Positions 1-5,140 of a DNA stretch of 5,140 bases are shown here, piece after piece. A model generated the notes under the pieces. The model searched no databases, was not told the origin of the DNA, and saw nothing but the letters and a program-made list of their open reading frames with translations. Position numbers and translations under genes: made by a program. Positions within the stretch are counted from its first letter, which is position 1. The number at the start of each line of letters is the position of its first letter. The stretch covers positions 1 to 5,140 of the forward strand of contig JAJAYN010000397.1 of NCBI GenBank assembly GCA_026786225.1. The letters run 5' to 3'. The stretch comes from Burkholderiales bacterium. Its GTDB lineage: Bacteria; Pseudomonadota; Gammaproteobacteria; Burkholderiales; Usitatibacteraceae.

Positions 1-548
1 AAGGTTTTCCAGTTGAAGTTGTATTCGGTGACTTCGACTTTATTGAGTATGTGGCCGGTGAAATCGAGATCCTTCACACAGCCAAGGCGACTGAGATCGC
101 CAGCGATATCGCGCGGCCCCTGGAACAGCATGCCATTCCAATTTTGCAATTTCTTTTTGGGCAGATTGAGGCAAGGCTGCTGTGGAAAATGCGGCGCACC
201 GAGCAATTTGCCGCTACCGTCATAGGTCCAGCGATGCAGAGGGCAAACGATATTGCCACTCAGCAATTGACCCGCGCCTTTGAGCATGACCGCCTGACGA
301 TGGCGGCAAATATTGGAAATCATATTGATACCGACGCCGTCGTTGACTAGCGCCCATGCGTCATTGGTCATTTCGAGCGCGCGATAGTCGCACGCGTTGG
401 GCGCCATCAATTCGTGGCCGACATAACCCGGGCCGTTTTTGAAAAAAACGTCCATCTCACGCGCATAAATGGCGTGATCAAAATACCAGCTGACAGGTAA
501 TTGCGTCGTGACGGGAGCAAGCTCTCGCGCACCGAGCAGTTCGGACAT
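1..548 (-). CDS. Rieske [2Fe-2S] aromatic ring-hydroxylating oxygenase, alpha subunit (N-terminal part, cut by window edge)
   Basis: The ORF reads from ATG (complement 546-548) through 182 codons to the left edge with no stop. The Rieske cluster ligands are visible as Cys81-x-His83 (CRHR) and, 18 residues later, Cys102-P-L-His105 followed by RW, the typical C-x-H...C-x2-H pattern. This domain passes electrons to a mononuclear iron centre in the C-terminal domain, which is outside the window, so the substrate cannot be told. By family knowledge it would be a cytosolic alpha subunit that needs a reductase partner. The start is preceded by a purine-rich run (GGGGGTAAGGA on the coding strand) whose AAGGA lies only 2 nt from the ATG. 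An 8-bp palindrome sits 17 nt upstream of the start. The gene is divergent from xseB-ispA-dxs. Other Rieske monooxygenases, such as those acting on quaternary ammonium compounds, cannot be excluded. Confidence 0.9.
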   Translation of the reverse strand, partial: MSELLGARELAPVTTQLPVSWYFDHAIYAREMDVFFKNGPGYVGHELMAPNACDYRALEMTNDAWALVNDGVGINMISNICRHRQAVMLKGAGQLLSGNIVCPLHRWTYDGSGKLLGAPHFPQQPCLNLPKKKLQNWNGMLFQGPRDIAGDLSRLGCVKDLDFTGHILNKVEVTEYNFNWKT

Positions 549-565
549 CGTCCTTACCCCCAATG

Positions 566-589
566 TATCCGCGACAAAAGGCGCGGATA
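566..589. promoter_or_regulatory. Perfect palindrome TATCCGCG-N8-CGCGGATA in the Rieske gene leader
   Basis: Two 8-base arms, 566-573 and 582-589, are exact reverse complements separated by ACAAAAGG. The inner edge is 17 nt upstream of the Rieske ATG and just upstream of its purine-rich ribosome-binding region. The symmetry and arm spacing fit a dimeric repressor operator. In RNA the same sequence could form a hairpin next to the ribosome-binding site. No regulator gene is in view, so the role is inferred from position only. Confidence 0.45.
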
Positions 590-632
590 GTCCAAAGTAA
601 AAACACCTGGGCGATCGAGTTTGTTAGCTGTC

Positions 633-654
633 AACCCAGATTTCCATTAGGCGC
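633..654 (+). repeat. Left terminal inverted repeat of the MITE-like element
   Basis: This 22-base arm reads AACCCAGATTTCCATTAG followed by GCGC. It matches the reverse complement of 785-807 at every base except for one missing G in the final GGG/GG run. Outside AACCC the two flanks diverge at once, which places the outer boundary here. Confidence 0.75.
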
Positions 655-784
655 ACTTTCAGCGCTGCACGGCTGCTGGCGGATCATTTTCGGACATTTG
701 TCATGCTCCTTCGTCGTCCATAGCGGTGCTATGAACTTCTCACGACCCTGCCAACTGCCTCGAAAATGACCTCGCCATCATCCC

Positions 785-807
785 GCGCCCTAATGGAAAT
801 CTGGGTT
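785..807 (-). repeat. Right terminal inverted repeat of the MITE-like element
   Basis: This 23-base arm reads GCGCCCTAATGG followed by AAATCTGGGTT. It is the reverse complement of the left arm with one extra base. Pairing of the two arms would give a stem of about 22 bp closing a loop of about 130 nt. Confidence 0.75.
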
Positions 808-926
808 TAACTCCACAGACTCCGTCCCGTAAAACGAATCTTCTAGCGAAGACCCACGAAAAGGAAACGGGAGTGTGCCCCAACGGGCTCGAAAGGGCAA
901 GGATTTTTGCCGGTTTTTGCGGTCAC

Positions 927-956
927 TTCACAGACGACAAGGGTGCGTTATATAAG
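927..956 (+). promoter_or_regulatory. Candidate sigma70 promoter for xseB-ispA-dxs
   Basis: A TTCACA hexamer (927-932, five of six matches to TTGACA) is followed after 16 bp by TATATA (949-954), or after 18 bp by TATAAG (951-956). Transcription would start near 963, giving a leader of about 95 nt that includes the whole 982-1043 inverted repeat. It was identified by eye from consensus only. Confidence 0.4.
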
Positions 957-973
957 CCGGAAATCCCTGATTC

Positions 974-982
974 TGCTATGAT
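974..982 (+). promoter_or_regulatory. Candidate extended -10 element upstream of xseB
   Basis: TGCTATGAT combines an extended -10 TGn with TATGAT, five of six matches to TATAAT. There is no good -35 hexamer 17 bp upstream, which an extended -10 can tolerate. Transcription would start near 989, leaving a leader of about 68 nt. It is an alternative to, or works in tandem with, the promoter at 927-956. Confidence 0.35.
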
Positions 983-1043
983 TTCAGACTGTCTACATCA
1001 CGCTGCGCTGCCGTTTCGCGGGTGTCGCAAAAAAAGTCTGAAA
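982..1043 (+). repeat. 9-bp perfect inverted repeat in the xseB leader
   Basis: TTTCAGACT (982-990) and AGTCTGAAA (1035-1043) are exact reverse complements around a 44-nt GC-rich loop. The right arm ends 13 nt before the xseB start codon. The left arm also overlaps a short palindrome, AGACTGTCT (986-994). In a transcript starting near 963 it could fold into a long stem-loop next to a start that has no clear Shine-Dalgarno sequence. The function is unknown. Confidence 0.35.
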
Positions 1044-1056
1044 CACACTGTATTCC

Positions 1057-1281
1057 ATGGCCAAAACTCCGCTACCTGTACCGAAGAATTTCGAAGCCGC
1101 GCTGGCCGAACTGGACCTGCTCGTCGAAAAAATGGAAAACGGTCAGCTTCCGCTTGAAGAATCGCTCACGTCTTATCAGCGTGGCACCGAACTGCTCAAG
1201 TTTTGCGAGGGCGTGCTCAAAGACGCCGAACAAAAGATAAAAGTGCTCGATGGCGGCGAACTTAAAGATTTCACCCCTTAA
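1057..1281 (+). CDS. xseB: Exodeoxyribonuclease VII small subunit
   Basis: The 74-residue product has the usual XseB length and layout: a short N-terminal tail, then a helical hairpin with the family pattern NFEAALAELDLLVEKMENGQLPLEESL (residues about 11-37), then YQRGTELLKFCEGVLKDAEQKI, and a short tail ending DFTP. XseB binds the large subunit XseA to form the cytosolic enzyme that degrades single-stranded DNA to oligonucleotides in repair; xseA is not in this window. The start is fixed because an in-frame TGA (1039-1041) lies upstream and no other start codon comes between. No Shine-Dalgarno sequence is visible before it. It is the first gene of the operon, with its stop 4 bp before ispA, an arrangement conserved in many proteobacteria. 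Confidence 0.95.
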   Translation: MAKTPLPVPKNFEAALAELDLLVEKMENGQLPLEESLTSYQRGTELLKFCEGVLKDAEQKIKVLDGGELKDFTP

Positions 1282-1285
1282 GCCG

Positions 1286-2176
1286 ATGTCTGATTTTCAG
1301 GACTGGGCCCGCACCGTCGCGCTCGAGATGGAGCACGCGCTGGAGTCCCTGCTGCCCGCGGCCAATACCGAACCGGCCAGATTGCACGACGCCATGCGTT
1401 ACGCGACGCTCGGTGGCGGCAAGCGGGTGCGGGCCATGTTGGCGTTTGCGGCGGGTTTGGTGTCAGGGGCTGATCCGAAACGCATAAAAATCGTGGCCGC
1501 CGCCGTGGAGATGATCCATGCCTATTCGCTCGCCCACGATGATTTGCCGAGCATGGATAACGATGTCCTGCGGCGTGGTAAGCCAACCTGCCATGTTGAG
1601 TTTGACGAAGCCACCGCGCTGCTCGCGGGGGACGCCCTGCAGGCGCTGGCCTTCGAGCTAATGGCGACCCATCGCCTTGCCGAGTCGACTGAGACGCAAG
1701 TCAGGATGCAGCAATTGTTCGCCCGTGCCTGTGGTTCGCATGGGATGGCGGGCGGGCAGGCCATCGACCTGGCCAATGTCGGAAAGCAAATCACCTTGCC
1801 TGAGCTGGAATTCATGCATATTCTCAAGACCGGTGCGCTGATACGTGCGTCGGTCCTGCTTGGTGCAGATTGCGGCAAACCGCTTGGTGACGCGGAAATC
1901 GCGCATCTGGATCGCTATGGCAAGTTGGTCGGGTTGGCATTTCAGGTAGTGGACGATATTCTCGATTGCGAGTCTAATACCGAGAAGCTCGGCAAGACGG
2001 CAGGCAAAGATCAGGATGCCAACAAGCCGACGTATGTGAGTCTGATGGGGCTTATGCCGGCCAGGAAATTTGCAGCAGAATTACTGGGGGACGCGCTCGA
2101 TGCCGTGGCAGGTTTTGGCGAGAATGCTTTGCGCTTGCGCCAATTGGCAAAGTTTATCGTCGAGCGGCAACACTGA
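1286..2176 (+). CDS. ispA: Farnesyl diphosphate synthase (short-chain trans-polyprenyl synthase)
   Basis: The 296-residue product matches bacterial IspA in length and motifs. GGGKR is at residues 43-47. The first aspartate-rich motif, DDLPSMD, is at 85-91 and has the four-residue insertion typical of bacterial enzymes, followed by LRRGKPT. KTG is at 181-183, FQVVDDILD (219-227) contains the second aspartate-rich motif, and a GKTAGKD...NKPTY segment is at 236-250. The aspartates bind magnesium and the allylic diphosphate; the enzyme joins isopentenyl diphosphate to dimethylallyl and geranyl diphosphate to give C15 farnesyl diphosphate in the cytosol. The ATG at 1286 is chosen because it lies 4 bp after the xseB stop and gives the usual N terminus. 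An in-frame ATG at 1250 would add 12 residues inside xseB. No strong Shine-Dalgarno sequence is seen, so coupling to xseB translation is likely. Exact chain length cannot be proven from sequence alone. Confidence 0.95.
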   Translation: MSDFQDWARTVALEMEHALESLLPAANTEPARLHDAMRYATLGGGKRVRAMLAFAAGLVSGADPKRIKIVAAAVEMIHAYSLAHDDLPSMDNDVLRRGKPTCHVEFDEATALLAGDALQALAFELMATHRLAESTETQVRMQQLFARACGSHGMAGGQAIDLANVGKQITLPELEFMHILKTGALIRASVLLGADCGKPLGDAEIAHLDRYGKLVGLAFQVVDDILDCESNTEKLGKTAGKDQDANKPTYVSLMGLMPARKFAAELLGDALDAVAGFGENALRLRQLAKFIVERQH

Positions 2177-2194
2177 GAGTCGCCGTAGAAATCC

Positions 2195-4108
2195 ATGAAT
2201 AAATATCCGCTGCTCGATAAGATTGACTACCCCGCTGACTTGCGTCGACTGGATCGTCGTGACCTTGCGCCGCTGGCGAAGGAACTGCGCGAATACATCG
2301 TCGAATCGGTGTCCTCGACAGGCGGGCACTTTTCATCGAATCTCGGTACGGTTGAGCTCACCATTGCGCTGCACTATGTGTTCAATACGCCGGAAGATCG
2401 ACTGGTGTGGGACGTCGGTCACCAGACCTACGGCCACAAGATTCTCACCGGGCGCAAAGCCGGCATGCCCAAGCTGCGCCAGAAAGGCGGCATCGCCGGG
2501 TTTCCGCGCCGCGAGGAGAGTATTTACGACACCTTTGGCACGGCGCATTCCTCGACATCCATTTCTGCCGCACTCGGCATGGCGGTCGCGGCGCGTTTGA
2601 GTGGTTCTACGCGCCAAGCCGTGGCCATCATTGGCGACGGCGCGATCACCGGTGGCATGGCCTTTGAGGCAATGAACAACGTGGGCCGCGAAAATGTAAT
2701 CGTCATTCTGAATGACAACGACATGTCGATTTCGGAAAGCATCGGCGCGCTCAATAACTATCTGTCCAAGCTCATGTCGGGGCGGTTTTACGCCAACACC
2801 AAAAAAACGGCCGAAAAAATTCTTTCCGCCACACCCACGTTTATGGAAATCGCCAAACGTGTGGAAGAGCATGCAAAAGGCATGATCACGCCATCGATCA
2901 TGTTTGAGGAGTTCGGCTTCAATTACACCGGACCCATCGATGGGCATAACGTCGAAGTACTGGTCGATACGCTAAAAAATATCAGCAAGCTCGATGGCCC
3001 GCAGTTTTTACACATTGCCACCCGCAAAGGGCAGGGCTACAAGCTTGCCGAAGAAGATCCGATTCACTATCACGCCGCATCGGGCAAATTCGACCCCAAG
3101 ATTGGCATCACCAAGCCGGTGCCGGTCGCTGATGTGAAGCCCAAACCAACCTACACACAAATTTTTGGCGAGTGGTTGTGCGATATGGCACGTGCCGATA
3201 AACGCATGGTCGGCATCACGCCGGCAATGCGCGAAGGTTCTGGCATGGTCAAGTTTTCGCAAGATTTTCCGGATCGCTATTTCGACGTGGCCATCGCCGA
3301 GCAGCACGCGGTGACGTTCGCAGCCGGTCTTGCAGCCGACGGCATGAAGCCGGTGCTGGCGATTTATTCCACGTTTCTCCAGCGCGGTTACGACCAGTTG
3401 ATTCACGACGTGGCCATCCAGAACCTGCCCGTCGTATTTGCACTGGATCGTGGCGGCCTGGTCGGTGCAGATGGCCCCACCCATCACGGCGCATTTGATC
3501 TTTCCTATCTGCGCTGCATTCCAAATATCACCGTGATGACGCCGGCCGATGAAAATGAATGCCGGCAGATGCTCTATACCGGCATGACGCTGGACTCTCC
3601 GTCTGCTGTGCGCTACCCGCGTGGTGCCGGCCCCGGCGTGGCCATCGAAAAAGAAATGACGGCGCTACCGATCGGCAAAGGTGTGGTGGTGCGTGAATTC
3701 AAAGGCTTCGATGCGCGGCGCGTCGCCATTCTGGCTTTCGGTTCGATGGTCAAGCCCGCCACCGACGCCGCCGAAGAGCTCAATGCGACAGCGGCCAATA
3801 TGCGCTTCGTGAAGCCTATCGATCACGAGCTGATCTTCAAGCTCGCCACCACACACGACTACCTCGTCACAGTCGAGGAAAACGTCGTGATGGGTGGTGC
3901 CGGCAGCGCCGTGGCGGAGTCATTGGCCGCGCAGGATTTGAGCATCCCGATGCTGCACCTTGGTCTCCCGGACCAGTTTGTCGAGCACGGCGATCCTGCG
4001 ACATTGCTGGCCGATTGCGGGCTAAATCGCGAAGGCATTGTCAGGTCCGTGCGTGCATGGCTCGCAAGAACGGCGACTTCGGTCGCAACCAAAAAAGCCG
4101 TTAGCTAA
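2195..4108 (+). CDS. dxs: 1-deoxy-D-xylulose-5-phosphate synthase
   Basis: The 637-residue product is full length for DXS (usually about 620-640). It is a thiamine-diphosphate enzyme that joins pyruvate and glyceraldehyde 3-phosphate with loss of CO2, the first and flux-controlling step of the MEP isoprenoid pathway. Visible motifs are GGHFSSNLGTVELT with the conserved His45, DVGHQTYGHKILTGR (73-87), the cofactor motif GDG (147-149) ending NDN (173-175), the catalytic glutamate Glu369 in AIAEQH, YSTFLQR (391-397), and DRGGLVGADGPTHHG (418-432) with His431. The C-terminal transketolase-like domain includes EENVVMGGAGSAV (561-573). The gene starts 18 bp after ispA in the same operon, so the pathway's entry enzyme and its prenyl-chain enzyme are co-expressed. 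The Shine-Dalgarno region is poor. A hairpin just after the stop may end the transcript. Confidence 0.98.
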   Translation: MNKYPLLDKIDYPADLRRLDRRDLAPLAKELREYIVESVSSTGGHFSSNLGTVELTIALHYVFNTPEDRLVWDVGHQTYGHKILTGRKAGMPKLRQKGGIAGFPRREESIYDTFGTAHSSTSISAALGMAVAARLSGSTRQAVAIIGDGAITGGMAFEAMNNVGRENVIVILNDNDMSISESIGALNNYLSKLMSGRFYANTKKTAEKILSATPTFMEIAKRVEEHAKGMITPSIMFEEFGFNYTGPIDGHNVEVLVDTLKNISKLDGPQFLHIATRKGQGYKLAEEDPIHYHAASGKFDPKIGITKPVPVADVKPKPTYTQIFGEWLCDMARADKRMVGITPAMREGSGMVKFSQDFPDRYFDVAIAEQHAVTFAAGLAADGMKPVLAIYSTFLQRGYDQLIHDVAIQNLPVVFALDRGGLVGADGPTHHGAFDLSYLRCIPNITVMTPADENECRQMLYTGMTLDSPSAVRYPRGAGPGVAIEKEMTALPIGKGVVVREFKGFDARRVAILAFGSMVKPATDAAEELNATAANMRFVKPIDHELIFKLATTHDYLVTVEENVVMGGAGSAVAESLAAQDLSIPMLHLGLPDQFVEHGDPATLLADCGLNREGIVRSVRAWLARTATSVATKKAVS

Positions 4109-4110
4109 TC

Positions 4111-4144
4111 GCGCTGCCATGTCAGCAGCGCATTCTTGTTTCTT
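4111..4144 (+). terminator. Terminator-like hairpin after dxs
   Basis: GCGCTGC (4111-4117) and GCAGCGC (4125-4131) form a perfect 7-bp GC-rich stem with a 7-nt loop. The T-rich tail ATTCTTGTTTCTT (4132-4144) follows directly. It starts 2 bp after the dxs stop. The tail is broken by C and G, so termination may be partial. It ends only 5 nt before the ribosome-binding site of the next gene, so it could act as an attenuator between dxs and that gene. Confidence 0.6.
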
Positions 4145-4160
4145 GACCCAGGTGATTACG

Positions 4161-4601
4161 ATGAAATTTCATGCACTCAGTTTTGCAATTGCGTTGATCT
4201 CGTTCCCGGTGTTTGCGCAAACACCGTCCAACCTTTCGCCACCGACGATGATCGCAGCACCGGAAAAGACGCCGGTCGTCAAACACAGCTGCGTGAAGCC
4301 CGGTGAATCACCGGGGCGTCTCGCCACCGCCAACCAGATGAAGAGTTTCAACGCAGACGTGAAGACTTATCTCGACTGCCTGCAAGCCTTCGTGAAGTCG
4401 CAGGGCGATGTCGTGAAAGCGCAGACCGAGTTGATGAAAGTACAAACCGAGATTGGCAACAATGCGGTCAAGGAGCACAACGACTACGTGGCTGAACTGA
4501 GCAAGAAGCAGGAAGCTGAATTGAGCAAAATGGAAGATGCAGAAAGAAACAAGAAGACCGACAGCGAGCTGAACAAGAATAAAATACAGCCGACGAAATA
4601 A
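4161..4601 (+). CDS. Small exported (periplasmic) protein with a charged helical C terminus, function unknown
   Basis: The product is 146 residues. A signal peptide is clear: MK, a hydrophobic core to about residue 16, and VFA before a likely signal peptidase I cut between Ala19 and Gln20. The mature protein has a proline-rich linker (about 21-40), then Cys44 in CVKPGESPGRL and Cys73 in YLDCLQAF, which could form a disulphide. Residues about 77-135 are predicted helical, rich in Lys, Glu, Gln and Asn with few hydrophobics, and look coiled-coil-like; the tail is strongly charged. The pattern Cys-x-KP-x3-PG...Y-x-DC resembles small uncharacterised periplasmic proteins that I recall from beta- and gammaproteobacteria; no function is known to me. 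The ATG at 4161 is supported by AGGTGA (4150-4155) with 5-nt spacing. An upstream in-frame start (4038) would lie inside dxs and lacks a signal peptide at its N terminus. No separate promoter was recognised. Confidence 0.85.
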   Translation: MKFHALSFAIALISFPVFAQTPSNLSPPTMIAAPEKTPVVKHSCVKPGESPGRLATANQMKSFNADVKTYLDCLQAFVKSQGDVVKAQTELMKVQTEIGNNAVKEHNDYVAELSKKQEAELSKMEDAERNKKTDSELNKNKIQPTK

Positions 4602-4635
4602 ATTTTGACGATGCACGCATGCGCGGCGGGTGGCA

Positions 4636-4658
4636 AGTAGCAAGTGGTGGTTGTTACT
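4636..4658 (+). repeat. Short stem-loop at the start of the 4644 ORF
   Basis: AGTAGCAA (4636-4643) can pair with TTGTTACT (4651-4658) over 8 bp with one G-U pair, leaving GTGGTGG in the loop. No T-run follows, so it is not a standard terminator. The loop contains the possible GTG start of the next ORF. Confidence 0.25.
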
Positions 4659-4910
4659 GACGCCGACGCGCATGGAGTGGAGCAACAGCGAAAAGTGTCG
4701 AACCGCCTGATCGAGCAGCTCGAAGCGTCACTTGAAATGGCACCAACTAGCGAGGGCGAAGGGTTAGCCGACCTGGTCCTCGATTTGATGGCGGGCGTGG
4801 CGAACGACCTGCCGGCGTTCCGCGCGTCGCGCGAAGATGCCGCGTCTGCATCGCCGCACATCGTCGCGGAAACGCGCATGACCCATGCACTTACGGCCAG
4901 CGTGACGTGA
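4644..4910 (+). CDS. Possible small hypothetical protein
   Basis: The ORF has 88 codons from GTG to TGA. By my count roughly two thirds of its third positions are G or C, which is compatible with coding in this genome. The product is mostly Ala, Glu, Leu and Asp, with a helical look (NRLIEQLEASLEMA, then LADLVLDLMAGVANDL) and no Cys. I recognise no family and see no signal peptide or membrane segment. There is no good Shine-Dalgarno sequence before the GTG, and no other upstream start is persuasive. It could be a real small gene, the tail of a decayed gene, or chance. It follows the exported-protein gene by 42 bp and converges on the minus-strand ORF that ends at 4916. Confidence 0.35.
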   Translation: MVVVTDADAHGVEQQRKVSNRLIEQLEASLEMAPTSEGEGLADLVLDLMAGVANDLPAFRASREDAASASPHIVAETRMTHALTASVT

Positions 4911-4915
4911 TCGAC

Positions 4916-5140
4916 CTATATACCAAACCGGTGATGCAGAAGCCCGCAATGCAATAACGCAACGTGCTCGAGTGTTTTCAGCTTGATGTGCAGATTTGAA
5001 CGACGATGCATTGCCGGGAGATTGGATAGCTCAGGAAACGCGCGCAAGAACTTAAGATTTCCGGCCTGCCACTTTAAATCAAAGTGGCCCGTTGAGAAGT
5101 GGATCAGCAACAAGTCTAATGGCACGACGAGGTCATAGCC
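4916..5140 (-). CDS. Possible C-terminal end of an unidentified protein (open to the right edge)
   Basis: Read from the right edge on the minus strand, 74 codons are open before a TAG (complement 4916-4918). An internal GTG at complement 5123-5125 could be a start, but the frame stays open to the edge, so a C-terminal fragment is equally likely. The translation begins YDLVVPLDLLLIHF and includes FLRAFPELSNL, a composition plausible for a soluble enzyme tail. It faintly recalls the ends of some glycosyltransferase-25-like proteins, but this is too weak to name. Codon use is less GC-biased than in dxs. It would converge with the 4644 ORF, with a 5-bp gap. Confidence 0.3.
   Translation of the reverse strand, partial: GYDLVVPLDLLLIHFSTGHFDLKWQAGNLKFLRAFPELSNLPAMHRRSNLHIKLKTLEHVALLHCGLLHHRFGI
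5068..5088. repeat. 8-bp perfect inverted repeat near the right edge
   Basis: GCCACTTT (5068-5075) and AAAGTGGC (5081-5088) are exact reverse complements with a 5-nt loop, AAATC. No T-run follows on either strand, so it is not a classic terminator. It lies inside the possible minus-strand coding frame and could be coincidental. Confidence 0.3.

Larger units (their letters stand above)
633..807. mobile_element. MITE-like non-autonomous element (about 175 bp) bounded by near-perfect inverted repeats
   Basis: The ends are AACCCAGATTTCCATTAGGCGC (633-654) and, read on the opposite strand, the same sequence with one extra G (785-807). The interior is too short for a transposase. A second inverted pair, TCATTTTCG (684-692) and CGAAAATGA (761-769), lies inside, so the repeats are nested. 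On the minus strand the interior carries an AGGAG motif and a 12-codon ORF, which suggests the two ends of a larger insertion sequence joined after internal deletion. No clear target-site duplication was found: the flanks TTAGCTGTC and TAACTCCAC do not match. The parent family was not identified; nested terminal repeats are known in IS21-like elements, but that link is a guess. It lies between divergent genes and interrupts none. Confidence 0.6.
549..1056. other. Divergent intergenic region between the Rieske gene and xseB
   Basis: This 508-bp stretch has no convincing gene. It holds, in order, the leader of the minus-strand Rieske gene with a palindrome (566-589), a MITE-like inverted-repeat element (633-807), a stretch at about 808-920 where I see only small hairpins such as TCTTC/GAAGA at 839-852, candidate promoters for the xseB operon (927-982), and a leader inverted repeat (982-1043). 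ORFs of 68 to 94 codons that cross this region run through the repeats or overlap xseB out of frame, and their products resemble no family I recognise. Confidence 0.7.

Noticed and set aside
606..634. Outward-facing promoter formed by TTGACA (complement 629-634) at the left end of the MITE-like element
   Set aside because: The hexamer is a perfect -35 match reading towards the Rieske gene, but no -10-like sequence lies 16-18 bp further on, so I do not call a promoter.
563..769. Plus-strand ORF (68 codons) across the intergenic region
   Set aside because: It runs through the left terminal repeat and most of the MITE-like element, has no ribosome-binding site, and its product has no protein-like pattern.
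807..835. Promoter reading out of the right end of the MITE-like element (TTAACT, 17 bp, TAAAAC)
   Set aside because: The spacing is ideal, but each hexamer matches consensus at only four of six positions, and better candidates lie nearer xseB.
873..1157. Plus-strand ORF (94 codons) overlapping the start of xseB
   Set aside because: It covers the promoter region and the first third of xseB in another frame; xseB is unmistakable there.
1250..1285. Upstream ATG for ispA, adding 12 residues
   Set aside because: It would overlap xseB by 32 bp and adds a non-conserved N terminus; the ATG at 1286 gives the usual IspA start and a 4-bp gap.
1522..1878. Minus-strand ORF (118 codons) opposite ispA
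   Set aside because: It is the antisense shadow of ispA, rich in Ser, Ala and Arg, with no ribosome-binding site or recognisable motif.
2333..2947. Long minus-strand ORF (204 codons) opposite dxs
   Set aside because: It lies wholly inside dxs, whose motifs are intact on the plus strand; the antisense translation resembles no family and is explained by GC-rich codon bias.
4484..4879. Minus-strand ORF (131 codons) opposite the exported-protein gene and the 4644 ORF
   Set aside because: The translation is a low-complexity Ser/Ala/Arg/Thr/Cys mix, and it overlaps the well-supported 4161 gene on the other strand.

Overview
The window looks like part of a betaproteobacterial chromosome, most likely Burkholderiales. 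This is inferred from gene order: in that group a Rieske-type oxygenase gene, xseB, ispA and dxs commonly sit together. GC content is moderate and third codon positions are GC-rich. No rRNA, tRNA or CRISPR array was seen.

Positions 1-548 (minus strand) hold the N-terminal 182 codons of a Rieske [2Fe-2S] ring-hydroxylating oxygenase alpha subunit; its catalytic C-terminal domain lies beyond the left edge. A divergent intergenic region of about 500 bp follows (549-1056). It holds an 8-bp perfect palindrome in the oxygenase leader, a 175-bp MITE-like element with 22/23-bp terminal inverted repeats (633-807), two candidate sigma70-type promoters, and a 9-bp inverted repeat in the xseB leader.

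Positions 1057-4108 (plus strand) form a tight operon. xseB encodes the exonuclease VII small subunit, ispA farnesyl diphosphate synthase, and dxs 1-deoxy-D-xylulose-5-phosphate synthase. The gaps are 4 bp and 18 bp. Dxs makes the first committed metabolite of the MEP pathway and IspA condenses the resulting C5 units to C15 farnesyl diphosphate, which feeds undecaprenyl phosphate, quinone side chains and hopanoids. XseB is functionally unrelated but is a conserved operon partner of ispA in many proteobacteria. A terminator-like hairpin follows dxs.

Positions 4161-4601 (plus strand) encode a small exported protein with a clear signal peptide, two cysteines and a highly charged helical tail. 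Beyond it gene content is uncertain. There is a weak plus-strand ORF (4644-4910) and a minus-strand ORF open to the right edge (4916-5140), converging with a 5-bp gap. The folE2-type gene often found after dxs in Burkholderiales is absent here, so conserved synteny breaks after dxs.

No clearly new multi-gene system is visible. The most notable items are the MITE-like element with a vestigial start site, the palindrome before the Rieske gene, and the exported protein behind a terminator-like hairpin.
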